Shown here: positions 26,852-35,222 of the stretch, in pieces
Layout: each line of letters starts with the position of its first letter
Position numbering within the stretch: the first letter of the stretch is position 1
Source of the DNA: Thermoflavifilum sp.
GTDB taxonomy: Bacteria > Bacteroidota > Bacteroidia > Chitinophagales > Chitinophagaceae
Length of the DNA stretch: 64,000 nucleotides
Direction of reading: 5' to 3'
Assembly: GCF_014961315.1 (NCBI RefSeq)
Contig: NZ_CP063141.1
Location: 496,001 to 560,000, forward strand
The notes under the pieces: generated by a model
Databases searched by the model: none
What the model saw: only the letters and a program-made list of their open reading frames with translations
Told to the model about the DNA's origin: nothing
Position numbers and translations under genes: made by a program

Positions 26852-28024
26852 ATGGCAGGTAAAATTATATTGAAAAAAGAGGCCGAGAAGCGGCTCAGGT
26901 CGGGTCATCCCTGGATCTTTGCAGGCGAAATTGCCAGTGAACAGGTACAGGAAGGTCCTGGCGCTGTTGTGGATGTATTCAGTTCGGCACAAAAATTCTG
27001 GGGAAGGGGTTACTGGAATCCACAATCGCAAATTCGGGTAAGGTTGCTCACACGAAAGGATGAGCCTGTAAACGAAGATTTCTTTTTCCGACGCCTTGAG
27101 CAATGCTGGAACTATCGCAAACGGATAGGTTATACGGAGAATTGCCGGGTGGTATTTGCCGAAGCCGATCAGCTTCCAGGGCTTATTGTAGATAAATTTG
27201 GCGATTATATGGTCATCCAGACCCTGTCGCTGGGTATGGATCGCTGGAAGGCCACAATCGCAGAAGCACTCCAGCATATCGTGCATCCCGCCGGCATCTA
27301 TGAGCGCAATGATGCTCCCGTACGTGAACTGGAGGGATTGCCGCTGGTAAAAGGATTTTTATCGGCACCCTTCCCCACCACTTTTCAAATCGAGGAAAAC
27401 GGATTAAAGTTCTGGGTGGATATAGCCAATGGCCAGAAAACAGGATATTTTCTGGATCAACACCTCAACCGCCAGGCCATTGCGCCATTTGTACAGGACG
27501 CTGAAGTACTCGAAGCATTTTGTTATACCGGAAGTTTCACCTGCCACGCTGCCGCTGCCGGAGCCACCCATATCACAGCCATCGACGCCTCAGCAGAGGC
27601 TTTGCGACTGGCCCGTGAGAACGCCCGTCTGAACGGCCTTGCATCCCGGTGCAGCTTTCTGGAAGCCAATGCCTTTGATATATTGAAACAATGGGCTGCC
27701 GAAAAACGTAAGTTCGACGTGGTTATGCTCGATCCGCCTGCTTTTGCCAAAAGCCGGCAACAGATGCAAAGCGCCATCACCGGATATAAAGAAATTAACC
27801 TGCGTGCCTTGAAAATGATTCGCCCGGGTGGGTTTCTGATTACCTCTTCCTGCACGAATCTCGTACCGGCTGATGTATTTCTGCAAATCATCCAGCAAGC
27901 TGCATTCGATGCCAGGAGACAGATCAGACAGGTGTTTTTTCATACCCAGCCACCCGATCATCCAATTGTGTGGACGATTGAAAGTACGGCATACCTGAAA
28001 TTTCTTATTGTTCAGGTACTATAA
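26852..28024 (+). CDS. RlmI-family class I rRNA methyltransferase (PUA-SAM)
   Basis: Resembles RlmI, which makes m5C in 23S rRNA. An N-terminal PUA-like domain contains RLRSGHPWIFAGEI (the RSGHPWIF signature); the middle has the linker with VVFAEADQLPGLIVDKFGDY; the C-terminal Rossmann domain shows SAM motif I as VLEAFCYTGSFTCHAA, the acidic IDASAEAL and the catalytic region DPPAFAK, with a later SSCTN. 390 aa from the ATG at 26852. It is divergent from grpE; its own promoter is weak (CTTG-N19-GATATTTG at 26797-26827). The exact RNA target is inferred from the family. Confidence 0.9.
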   Translation: MAGKIILKKEAEKRLRSGHPWIFAGEIASEQVQEGPGAVVDVFSSAQKFWGRGYWNPQSQIRVRLLTRKDEPVNEDFFFRRLEQCWNYRKRIGYTENCRVVFAEADQLPGLIVDKFGDYMVIQTLSLGMDRWKATIAEALQHIVHPAGIYERNDAPVRELEGLPLVKGFLSAPFPTTFQIEENGLKFWVDIANGQKTGYFLDQHLNRQAIAPFVQDAEVLEAFCYTGSFTCHAAAAGATHITAIDASAEALRLARENARLNGLASRCSFLEANAFDILKQWAAEKRKFDVVMLDPPAFAKSRQQMQSAITGYKEINLRALKMIRPGGFLITSSCTNLVPADVFLQIIQQAAFDARRQIRQVFFHTQPPDHPIVWTIESTAYLKFLIVQVL

Positions 28025-28043
28025 TCCTTTGTAATCCCTTAAG

Positions 28044-28370
28044 CTACTTAATGACGTTGAATTTGCCCGTTTCTACCACATTTCCCTGCATGTCTAATAG
28101 CTGGTAAATGTAAATACCACTGTAGTACTTAGAAAGACTCAGCGTCTGGCGTCCGGTGAGTTTGAAATCATCAAACTTTTTCCCCAGAAAATTGTAAATG
28201 ACTACTTCATACGGCTGGTCACCATGCGACTGAAGTTCGAGGTTAATCTGGGTAGAAGCCGGATTGGGATAGAGTTTCAATATTTTCCCGTCGCCACTCC
28301 CGTAGGCTTGAGCAAAGCTGAAGGTGGTTTTACAAAGGATAAGTAAAAAAATCAGTGTAAATTTTTTCAT
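28044..28370 (-). CDS. Lone type A T9SS sorting-domain protein
   Basis: 108 residues: a signal peptide (MKKFTLIFLLILCKTTFSFAQ), about ten linker residues, then an almost bare C-terminal sorting domain of the Por-secretion (type A) family: LYPNPASTQINLEL, a VYNFLG-like centre (VIYNFLGKKFDDF), GIYIYQL and the ending VETGKFNVIK. No cargo domain lies between them. Such domains normally sit at the end of large secreted proteins. It is convergent with the RlmI-type gene and lies downstream of the PorP/SprF gene on the same strand, with a 140-base gap and its own -7 element. It might be a remnant of a larger gene or a functional mini-substrate. Confidence 0.82.
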   Translation of the reverse strand: MKKFTLIFLLILCKTTFSFAQAYGSGDGKILKLYPNPASTQINLELQSHGDQPYEVVIYNFLGKKFDDFKLTGRQTLSLSKYYSGIYIYQLLDMQGNVVETGKFNVIK

Positions 28371-28377
28371 CATAAGT

Positions 28378-28385
28378 CAAACTTA
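28378..28385 (-). promoter_or_regulatory. -7 element for the lone sorting-domain gene
   Basis: The minus strand reads TAAGTTTG, ending only 8 bases before the second ATG at 28370, so the transcript would have almost no leader. A CTTG lies 20 bases upstream as an imperfect -33. Confidence 0.35.
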
Positions 28386-28510
28386 CATTTTTTCAAGTAA
28401 AAAATCAAGTGCAGATTCGATAAAATTTGCTTAAAATCCGTGTTTTCCATTCGCCTTTCGATATGGGTTTGACAGCACATGTACCGGTTTAGTTTAACTG
28501 CATGTAGTTT

Positions 28511-29548
28511 TTAAAACTTCGGACATTTGACTTTGTTCAAAGAGCTGTTCTGGCTGGTAAAAAATCCTTTCCAGGAAAGAGAAATTTCAAAGCCGCCAAT
28601 GGTATGGCTGGCTGTGGCGAGTTTTGACACATTGATATCATAACTCAATCCCAGATCATACTTGCCCATATCGAGCTTTACTACGGGAATGAGTGCGTCT
28701 TTCCATCGGAGAAATCCACCCACATACACGGCCATGTTGCTTTCCAACCCTTGCTTCAAAAGCCCGATGCCTGCCAGACCGCCAATCATGGTTTCGGAAT
28801 ATGTTCCCTGTACCAGCTGATTGAATTGCCCGATAAAATGATACTGATCGCCTATGGTAGAGGATATGCCGGCGTGATACTCCCATTTGGGTTGAAGCAA
28901 TACCGCGCTATTGTTGTAAAACGAAACCTTGGGTTTATTGAGGTGATAATAGGAAGTGCCGATGAACAGGTGGGTGTTTTCACCGAAAGATGTGCTGAGA
29001 CTCATGCCCACGGCACCATCCAGGTAATGATAGCCATACACCGACATATTGTCTCCACTCGGGGCATTGGGGTCAAATCCACCATTATCGGGATTGTACT
29101 GATTATCGAACGTGAGCTTGCCGGGATCGAGTTGGCGGTTAACCCATCCACCCATTACCCCAAGGGAAAGATACAGGCTGTGATCTTCACTCAACGATTT
29201 GTGATAATTCACGCATGGCATGATTTCGGAAGCGTGAAGATGAGAAGTACCCGCATCATCATAGGTGAACTGCAGGGCGACCGTAATAAAATCCGATGAG
29301 TTTTTCACTGGAAAACGGGCTTCCCCACTGAGCGCCCCGGTTTGATAGGGTACGGTAACGCTTCCCCACTGGTTACGATATACCGCCTGCACCCGATAAT
29401 CACCTGTAAAAATGCCTGCCAGGGCAGGATTCTGAAGCAGGGGTGCCTCATAAAACTGCGAAAGGTGAATATCCTGAGCATACCCGACTGTTGTACCTAC
29501 CCCGCAAATACAAAGCAGGCTTGCTCCCGCAGCGTATAGTTGTTTCAT
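28511..29548 (-). CDS. PorP/SprF-family T9SS outer-membrane protein
   Basis: Outer-membrane beta-barrel of the PorP/SprF family, which helps a T9SS export or anchor a partner surface protein. A signal peptide ends after VGYAQ; the mature start DIHLSQFYEAPLLQNPALAGIF is the family hallmark (here only the key part HLSQFYEAPLLQNPAL), followed by the YRNQWGSV and GGFEISLSWKGF segments. 345 aa is typical. It begins 27 bases after the stop of the giant PKD gene on the same strand, so the pair is an SprB/SprF-like unit. The protein ends in a Cys-containing KCPKF tail, like its paralogue at 44 kb. Confidence 0.92.
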   Translation of the reverse strand: MKQLYAAGASLLCICGVGTTVGYAQDIHLSQFYEAPLLQNPALAGIFTGDYRVQAVYRNQWGSVTVPYQTGALSGEARFPVKNSSDFITVALQFTYDDAGTSHLHASEIMPCVNYHKSLSEDHSLYLSLGVMGGWVNRQLDPGKLTFDNQYNPDNGGFDPNAPSGDNMSVYGYHYLDGAVGMSLSTSFGENTHLFIGTSYYHLNKPKVSFYNNSAVLLQPKWEYHAGISSTIGDQYHFIGQFNQLVQGTYSETMIGGLAGIGLLKQGLESNMAVYVGGFLRWKDALIPVVKLDMGKYDLGLSYDINVSKLATASHTIGGFEISLSWKGFFTSQNSSLNKVKCPKF

Positions 29549-29575
29549 AGGACATGGTTTAAAACAGGTTAATGG

Positions 29576-32500
29576 TTATCTTAACAGGGTTACATTACCC
29601 TTCAACTGAAATACTTCACCATTATCACATACCATTTCCGTCACATATACATATACATCGGGCGGTAGTGCCGCTCCTTTAAACGTGCCATCCCACCCGA
29701 AACTTTTATCATCAATCGGAAAATTATCGCGTTCAAACATGAGTTGCCCCCATCGGTTGAAAATGCGGAAATAGCGAACGATCTGTATGCCTTTCCCACG
29801 TGGGTAAAAAATATCATTTTGCTGGTCGCCATTCGGGCTGAAGGTGTTGGGGATAAACACCACACCCGATGAGCAAACCAGCCTGATTTTCGTAGTGGCC
29901 ACGGCTATACAACCCAGCGCATTAGCCGCCACCACCTGGTAGGTGATATTGCCACGCGGAGTGGCAATGGGACTGGCGCAATCGGTGCAGCTCAACCACT
30001 GGGGCGGTGACCACTGGTAGCTGACCACGTCGGGGCTGCCACTGGCCTGCAGTTGTACCTGCGAGCCCACCACCAGCGTCTGGTCGGGCGTGGCATGCAC
30101 TTCAGGTAGGGGCACCACCTGGATGTGCACATAACCCGTATCAGTAAAGCAGGCATCCCTGCCATAGCCCACTATGCGATACGTAATCGAGGAATCGGGG
30201 CGCGCAACCGGTTGAGCGGCTTCCGGATCGTTTAAATAAGTAGGTGGAGTCCATCGATAGCGAGCGGCTCCGCCCTGAGCAAATAGCTGCACCGACTCTC
30301 CAGCACAGATAGTGGTATCCACCCCCACCCGCATGGCAAATGGCTTCGATACCTTCACCGGTACCGAATCGACCTGCCGGCAGCCATGCATATTAGTCAC
30401 GAGTACGTGATACCACATATCGTCGGTCGGCGAAGCCAGCGGATTGGCCGATGTGGTATCGTTCAATCCATCGGCCGGCCACCAATGATATTGGATGCCA
30501 TCCTGGGCATGCAACGAGGTGCTTTGACCCAGACAAACCACCGAGTCCCGTGCAGCGGCTGCCGGTATCGGCAGCGGAAAAATAGTCACTGGATGCCGGG
30601 CCGTATCCCGACAACCATCGGTGTTGGTGGCGATGAGTTTCACCTGAAAATCGCCAGCAGATGGGTATTGCTGCTCTGATGGACGGCTCGTTGTGTCGAT
30701 CATGCCATTGCCAAAATCCCAGTACCACGAAACAATAGGTTTATAGCTGTTCAATATCCGGGATGAGAATTGCAACGGCGTTCCATAGCAGGCGCTATCG
30801 GGCCCCAGAATACCTACATGCGTGGTACCTACCACATGCAGGGTGTCGGTAACCGTCTGGCTGCAACCGAAATGGGTGGTTACCGTAAGCCGGATCACAT
30901 AATCGCCCGGACGGGTATATCGATAGCTGGCCTGGTGCTGTGTAGACGTGTCCCGGTCGGTAGTCGGATCACCAAAATCCCAGAATACCTGATTGGGTAG
31001 CCCCAGGGTGTCGGCGGCAAAGCTATGCGAGGTGTCGGTTACCTCCACCATACCCGAGTCGCATACGATGCGGGGTTTCATGATAAAACCTGCAGAGAGC
31101 TGGTCAATGATCAGCGAGTCGTCGTTGCGAAACGATACGCTACACCCCGAGGAATCGCGTACAATGAGCACCGGTTTGTAATTGCCCCGCTGGGTATACG
31201 TATGGGTGATGATTGTATCGGTGCCGGGCGGCGATACCTGACCATCGCCAAAATCCCATTGATAGGAAACGGCATTCTTGGATGTGGCTTTAAACTGAAT
31301 GCTGACGGGTAAGCCACAACCCGCCATGGGCTGGTGCATGATCTGGCCTACGGGCCCATGGATGACAAAGCTGATACGCGCCGTGTCGGTACATCCTCCA
31401 TCACTGGTCACCACCAGCGTCACGGTATAATAGCCCGGATAATTGTAGATATGAGTAGGATTAACCAACTGAGAAGTGGCTCCATCCCCAAAATCCCACT
31501 TCACATTCCTGTAATGCACGGAATGATTCTCGAACTGGGCTACGAAGGGTGGGCATTTCACGCCGCCGCTGTCGGGCAGATTGCTGATGGAAAAAGCGGC
31601 ATGGGGCGTGGAAATATGGATGTATTGCGGGCGAAACAAGCTATCGGTGCAGCCATATGCATTGATGAGATACAATCCCACATCATAGACGCCATCGGTG
31701 TCATACACATGCGAGGGATTCAGCTGGGTGGACGATTGCCCGTCGCCAAATGTCCATCTCACCTGGGTGGGACTGCCCGAAGATTGATTGACAAACCTTA
31801 CCGGCTGGCCCGGACAGGAGAAGGTGTCGGGAGAATAAAAATTCGCTTTCACCTGGGTGATATGCAAGCCACCCGTCGGCCCTGTGATTTGCTGCGAACA
31901 ACCATTGCTGTCGGTAACCATGAGGGTGATCGTGTAGGTTCCCGATTGCTGATAGATGTGCTGGATATCGCCGTTTCGTACGCTATCGCCCGCCAGCAAG
32001 GTATCTTTCATGCCGTCACCAAAATCCCATATCCAGGAAGCCAGCGGGCTGCCATTGGGCTTCGACAGATCCTGAAAAGGCAGGGCCACCTGTGCACAAC
32101 CCTGTGTGCCCACCGAAAAGTTGGCCGTAGGGCCCACGACCCGCACCACACTGTCTTTCCGCACGGTGTCCTGACAGTTGTTGAGATCGGTGGTAATCAA
32201 ACTAAAACTGTATACCCCCGGCTGGTTCAGGGTGAAGCGCACAGAAGGATTTGTGGTGGTCTGGCTGCCCGAAGCAGGTCCACGGTAAAACCATTGATAG
32301 GATTTGATGAGATTCGGATGGATGTTTGTCGCTTGCAGGGCAACGGCATTGTTACGGCATAACAGGCTATCGCTTATCGTAAAATCGGGATGCTCGTCAA
32401 TGATTTGAAAGGTTTGCTGGGTGGTATAGGTGCAGGTGTCGTTGCTGACCGTGAGGATGGCGGTGAACGTCCCCGTAGTGGAATAGACATGCACCGGATT

Positions 32501-33679
32501 GGGCAGGGTATCATCATTCGCCGCGCCTGAGGCCGTATCCCCGAAATCCCACTGATAGTGAACGGCGCCTATGGAACGATCCAGGAACTGAATGGTATAA
32601 GGCGTGTTGCAATTTCTTCGGATGGCAAAAGCAGCAATGGGCGGCAAAATATGAATGTACCGGGGCCGGGTAAGGGTATCGGTACAGCCGAGATGGGTGA
32701 CGATCAGGCTCACGTTGAAATAGCCAGTGTCGCCATACACATGCGCTGGATTTTGTTGTGTGGAGCTTCCGCCATCGCCAAACAGCCAGAGCCACTGTTC
32801 GCCTTTGTCGGAGAGATCGGTGAAATGAATGGTCGTCTCGGCACAGGCTTCGGTGGGCGTGCCGGAAAAATTCACCACAGGGGGCGAGCCCGCCCGGATA
32901 GGGGTAGGATAGGTGAAAGTCTGGGTGCATCCCTGGCTGGTCGTAAGGGTGAATTTCACCGTATAAACACCTTCTGTTGTATAGATATGCTGCACGGCAA
33001 ATCCCGAGTCGGTAGTGCCATCGCCGAAATCCCAGACCGCCGTTACCACACTGTCGAGGCTCTGCACACGAGCGGAAAAATCCACCGGAAGCGGTACACA
33101 ACCATGATCTGTACTGGCATACAACTGGGCACGAGGCGGCTGAATCTGAATATAGGCATTACGCACCACCGAATCACTGCAGCCGGCTGCATTGACGACT
33201 TTTAATTTCACGGTATAGTTGCCCAGCGTGCGATACACATGCGTGGGAGAAGCTGAAGTATCGGTAGTGCCATCGCCAAAATCCCAGATGAATTGCGTAG
33301 CACCCGATCCCGTATAGGTAAACTGGACAGACATCGGCACATCACAACCCGTTCGTGGTGAAGCGCTGAAATTGGCCACAGGCCGGGGAACAACGGTGAA
33401 AACCCGACTTACGGTATCGGTACAGCCGCTGCTGTAGGTGTTGATGACCTGAACGGAATATTGCCCGGCCGAAAAAAATGACTTGCTCACCTGGGGGCCG
33501 CTGTAGCTGGTGCCGTCACTGAAATCCCACTGAATCTGGCGCGGCACAGGCGATGTCTGGTTGACGAACAGCACCGGGTTTTGCTCACAGATCGGCGATG
33601 GAATCTTTACGATGACCGGAGGCAGATCACCTACCTGGATGAGCTGCGGTTTCACCAGCTGTATCCGTACATCCAGCAC
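29576..33679 (-). CDS. Giant PKD-repeat T9SS type B surface protein, C-terminal part (frameshifted)
   Basis: Main part of a repeat-rich surface protein. About eleven PKD-type repeats, each marked by a WDFGDG-like strand, are followed by irregular Ig-like repeats (WWPADGLND, WTPPTYLND, WSPPQWLSC). The type B C-terminal sorting domain (CHU_C-like) then reads IPNTFSPNGDQQNDIFYPRG, FNRWGQLMFERDNF, GWDGTFKG and the final KGNVTLLR. This open frame has no signal peptide and its first residues overlap the end of the preceding frame (33627..34487). Skipping one base near 33657-33661 joins them as ...GCTDT-LVKPQLIQV..., the same pattern as GCTDSLFRPQYIHI elsewhere in the protein. The joined protein would have 1636 aa. 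Either a natural inactivating frameshift or a sequencing error. Confidence 0.85.
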   Translation of the reverse strand: MLDVRIQLVKPQLIQVGDLPPVIVKIPSPICEQNPVLFVNQTSPVPRQIQWDFSDGTSYSGPQVSKSFFSAGQYSVQVINTYSSGCTDTVSRVFTVVPRPVANFSASPRTGCDVPMSVQFTYTGSGATQFIWDFGDGTTDTSASPTHVYRTLGNYTVKLKVVNAAGCSDSVVRNAYIQIQPPRAQLYASTDHGCVPLPVDFSARVQSLDSVVTAVWDFGDGTTDSGFAVQHIYTTEGVYTVKFTLTTSQGCTQTFTYPTPIRAGSPPVVNFSGTPTEACAETTIHFTDLSDKGEQWLWLFGDGGSSTQQNPAHVYGDTGYFNVSLIVTHLGCTDTLTRPRYIHILPPIAAFAIRRNCNTPYTIQFLDRSIGAVHYQWDFGDTASGAANDDTLPNPVHVYSTTGTFTAILTVSNDTCTYTTQQTFQIIDEHPDFTISDSLLCRNNAVALQATNIHPNLIKSYQWFYRGPASGSQTTTNPSVRFTLNQPGVYSFSLITTDLNNCQDTVRKDSVVRVVGPTANFSVGTQGCAQVALPFQDLSKPNGSPLASWIWDFGDGMKDTLLAGDSVRNGDIQHIYQQSGTYTITLMVTDSNGCSQQITGPTGGLHITQVKANFYSPDTFSCPGQPVRFVNQSSGSPTQVRWTFGDGQSSTQLNPSHVYDTDGVYDVGLYLINAYGCTDSLFRPQYIHISTPHAAFSISNLPDSGGVKCPPFVAQFENHSVHYRNVKWDFGDGATSQLVNPTHIYNYPGYYTVTLVVTSDGGCTDTARISFVIHGPVGQIMHQPMAGCGLPVSIQFKATSKNAVSYQWDFGDGQVSPPGTDTIITHTYTQRGNYKPVLIVRDSSGCSVSFRNDDSLIIDQLSAGFIMKPRIVCDSGMVEVTDTSHSFAADTLGLPNQVFWDFGDPTTDRDTSTQHQASYRYTRPGDYVIRLTVTTHFGCSQTVTDTLHVVGTTHVGILGPDSACYGTPLQFSSRILNSYKPIVSWYWDFGNGMIDTTSRPSEQQYPSAGDFQVKLIATNTDGCRDTARHPVTIFPLPIPAAAARDSVVCLGQSTSLHAQDGIQYHWWPADGLNDTTSANPLASPTDDMWYHVLVTNMHGCRQVDSVPVKVSKPFAMRVGVDTTICAGESVQLFAQGGAARYRWTPPTYLNDPEAAQPVARPDSSITYRIVGYGRDACFTDTGYVHIQVVPLPEVHATPDQTLVVGSQVQLQASGSPDVVSYQWSPPQWLSCTDCASPIATPRGNITYQVVAANALGCIAVATTKIRLVCSSGVVFIPNTFSPNGDQQNDIFYPRGKGIQIVRYFRIFNRWGQLMFERDNFPIDDKSFGWDGTFKGAALPPDVYVYVTEMVCDNGEVFQLKGNVTLLR

Positions 33680-34487
33680 TGTCGATCGCCACCAGGCTTA
33701 CGGTGAAGGCACCGTTCTGGTTATAGGTGTGGATGGGATTCTGGTCGGTGGACGTATAACCATCCCCAAAATCCCAGTGATAATGCAAACTACCCGATCC
33801 CGTGCTGGTATTTGTGAAATGCACCGTCAGCGGCGCCGAACAAGCGATGGTGGTATCGGCCGTGAAACCCGCCACCACAGGCCTGGGTACGACCACCACA
33901 CCAGGGGTATCCGAGACCGATGTACACCCGTAAGTATTCGTCACCATCAACTGCACGCTGTATTTGCCCGGACTGGAATAGGTATACACCGGGTTGACAT
34001 CGGTTGACGTATGCCCATCGCCAAAATCCCAGAGCCTGCTGGTGATGCTGCCCGAACCGGGCAGCGATTGATCGGTAAAATGCACCGTAACCGGATAACA
34101 ACCCGTTGCGGAATCGGGTGAAAAATGCACGCGAGGCGAACCGAAAACAGCGACCTGCAGCGTCTGGATGGAGCTGTTACCCGCCGCATCCGTCACCGTC
34201 AACGAAACATTGTAATAACCTGGATTGATATAGCTGGCGCTGGGATTCACCGCACTGTCGTAACGGATATGATTGCCATTGCCAAAATCCCAGTAACGAG
34301 AAACAATATTGCCGGTTGATTGATCAATGAAATGCACGATAACGGGCGAGCAACCCTGCGTTGTATCGGCTTCAAAACGAGCCACCACCTGACCCGAGGC
34401 ACCGGGCACATCCCAAACCAGCATGGCTATCCAGATCCAGGCAGATAGCACAGACAGGACGCAGCGGGATGTACGTCGGTTTTTCAT
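33627..34487 (-). CDS. Giant PKD-repeat T9SS surface protein, N-terminal part (frameshifted)
   Basis: 286 residues starting with a signal peptide (basic MKNRRTSR, hydrophobic core, cleavage near GASGQ). Three PKD repeats follow (YWDFGNG, LWDFGDGHTS, HWDFGDGYTS), then the frame runs out in a non-PKD tail AGETAAHPGR. The tail is an artefact of a +1 shift: in the other frame the PKD pattern continues without a gap into 29576..33679. As read here, the product would be a secreted three-repeat protein without a sorting domain and would not be anchored. The gene is preceded by a perfect palindrome in its leader. hpt lies 188 bases upstream on the same strand. Confidence 0.82.
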   Translation of the reverse strand: MKNRRTSRCVLSVLSAWIWIAMLVWDVPGASGQVVARFEADTTQGCSPVIVHFIDQSTGNIVSRYWDFGNGNHIRYDSAVNPSASYINPGYYNVSLTVTDAAGNSSIQTLQVAVFGSPRVHFSPDSATGCYPVTVHFTDQSLPGSGSITSRLWDFGDGHTSTDVNPVYTYSSPGKYSVQLMVTNTYGCTSVSDTPGVVVVPRPVVAGFTADTTIACSAPLTVHFTNTSTGSGSLHYHWDFGDGYTSTDQNPIHTYNQNGAFTVSLVAIDSAGCTDTAGETAAHPGR

Positions 34488-34506
34488 AGGTGGCTCATGT
34501 CATCGG

Positions 34507-34530
34507 CCTAATCGTACGGATACGATTAGG
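34507..34530. repeat. Perfect 10-bp inverted repeat in the leader of the giant PKD gene
   Basis: CCTAATCGTA-CGGA-TACGATTAGG: arms 34507-34516 and 34521-34530, no mismatch. It ends 19 bases before the ATG at 34487 on the minus strand. No T-tract follows on either strand, so it is not a standard terminator. It could be a protein operator or an RNA hairpin next to the ribosome-binding region. The rest of the 188-base gap shows no other clear element. Confidence 0.7.
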
Positions 34531-34675
34531 AAATCACAATAATTTCAGGTTAAAGATAATATAAAATCAAACGGCATACGTGAAAAAAATTTATCGACTG
34601 AATACTTCGCCGCGTTCTGCATGACGATAGGTATGCAAATACTTTTCTGTCAAGCCGTCTTCCGCACGTGTTGCT

Positions 34676-35212
34676 TCATTCCTTCAACTGATAGATCTCG
34701 GGCAGGTTACGTCCCAGGCCATCGTAGTCGAGTCCATAACCCAGCAAAAAACGATTGGGCACGGAAAAACCCAGATAATCGATATCCACAGGGTACTGAC
34801 GGGCATCGGGCTTGGAAAGCAGGGCGGTGATGAGCAGGCGCCTGGGGTGCTGATGGCGGATCTGCGGCAAAAACTCGTGCAGGGTTTTGCCGGTATCCAC
34901 GATATCTTCGAGGATCACCACCGTGCGGTTGTACAGGTCTTCATCCAGTCCAATGGACGTGATCACATGGCCCGTGGAGCGGGTGCCCTTGTAAGAAACC
35001 AGCTTGATAAACGAGATCTCGGCTTCGATGGTGAGTTGTCGAAACAGATCGGCGGCAAACATGAAGGCCCCATTGAGCACGGCTAAAAACAGCGGCCGTT
35101 CGGCCTGCAGGTCGTGGTTGAGCTGCTGAGCCAGCTCGCCAATGCGCTGCTGGATTTGCTGTTGTGAAAGATAAGGAACAAAGATTTTGTCGTGTACCTG
35201 TATGGATGACAT
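34676..35212 (-). CDS. hpt: Hypoxanthine phosphoribosyltransferase
   Basis: Purine-salvage enzyme converting hypoxanthine or guanine plus PRPP to IMP or GMP. The PRPP-binding motif is VVILEDIVDTGKTL around residue 95-108, with the hydrophobic/acidic pattern VDIDYLGFSVPNRFLLGYGLDY in the C-terminal hood. 178 aa from the ATG at 35212 (MSSIQVHDK). It follows the LysM glucosaminidase gene with a 10-base gap, so it is probably co-transcribed with it. Confidence 0.94.
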   Translation of the reverse strand: MSSIQVHDKIFVPYLSQQQIQQRIGELAQQLNHDLQAERPLFLAVLNGAFMFAADLFRQLTIEAEISFIKLVSYKGTRSTGHVITSIGLDEDLYNRTVVILEDIVDTGKTLHEFLPQIRHQHPRRLLITALLSKPDARQYPVDIDYLGFSVPNRFLLGYGLDYDGLGRNLPEIYQLKE

Positions 35213-35222
35213 GGGATACGAT

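Noticed and set aside
26729..27286. 185-codon minus-strand frame opposite the RlmI-type gene
   Set aside because: It covers the grpE promoter region and the start of a well-supported methyltransferase; no domain.
31334..32362. 342-codon plus-strand frame inside the giant PKD gene
   Set aside because: Antisense to the PKD repeats, with no recognisable domain; the minus frame has clear WDFGDG repeats.
29576..34487. CRISPR-like regular repeats in the PKD region
   Set aside because: The periodic caaaatccca-type motif is the reverse complement of the codons for WDFGDG; spacing is about 240-270 bases and the repeats are protein-level, not a CRISPR array.
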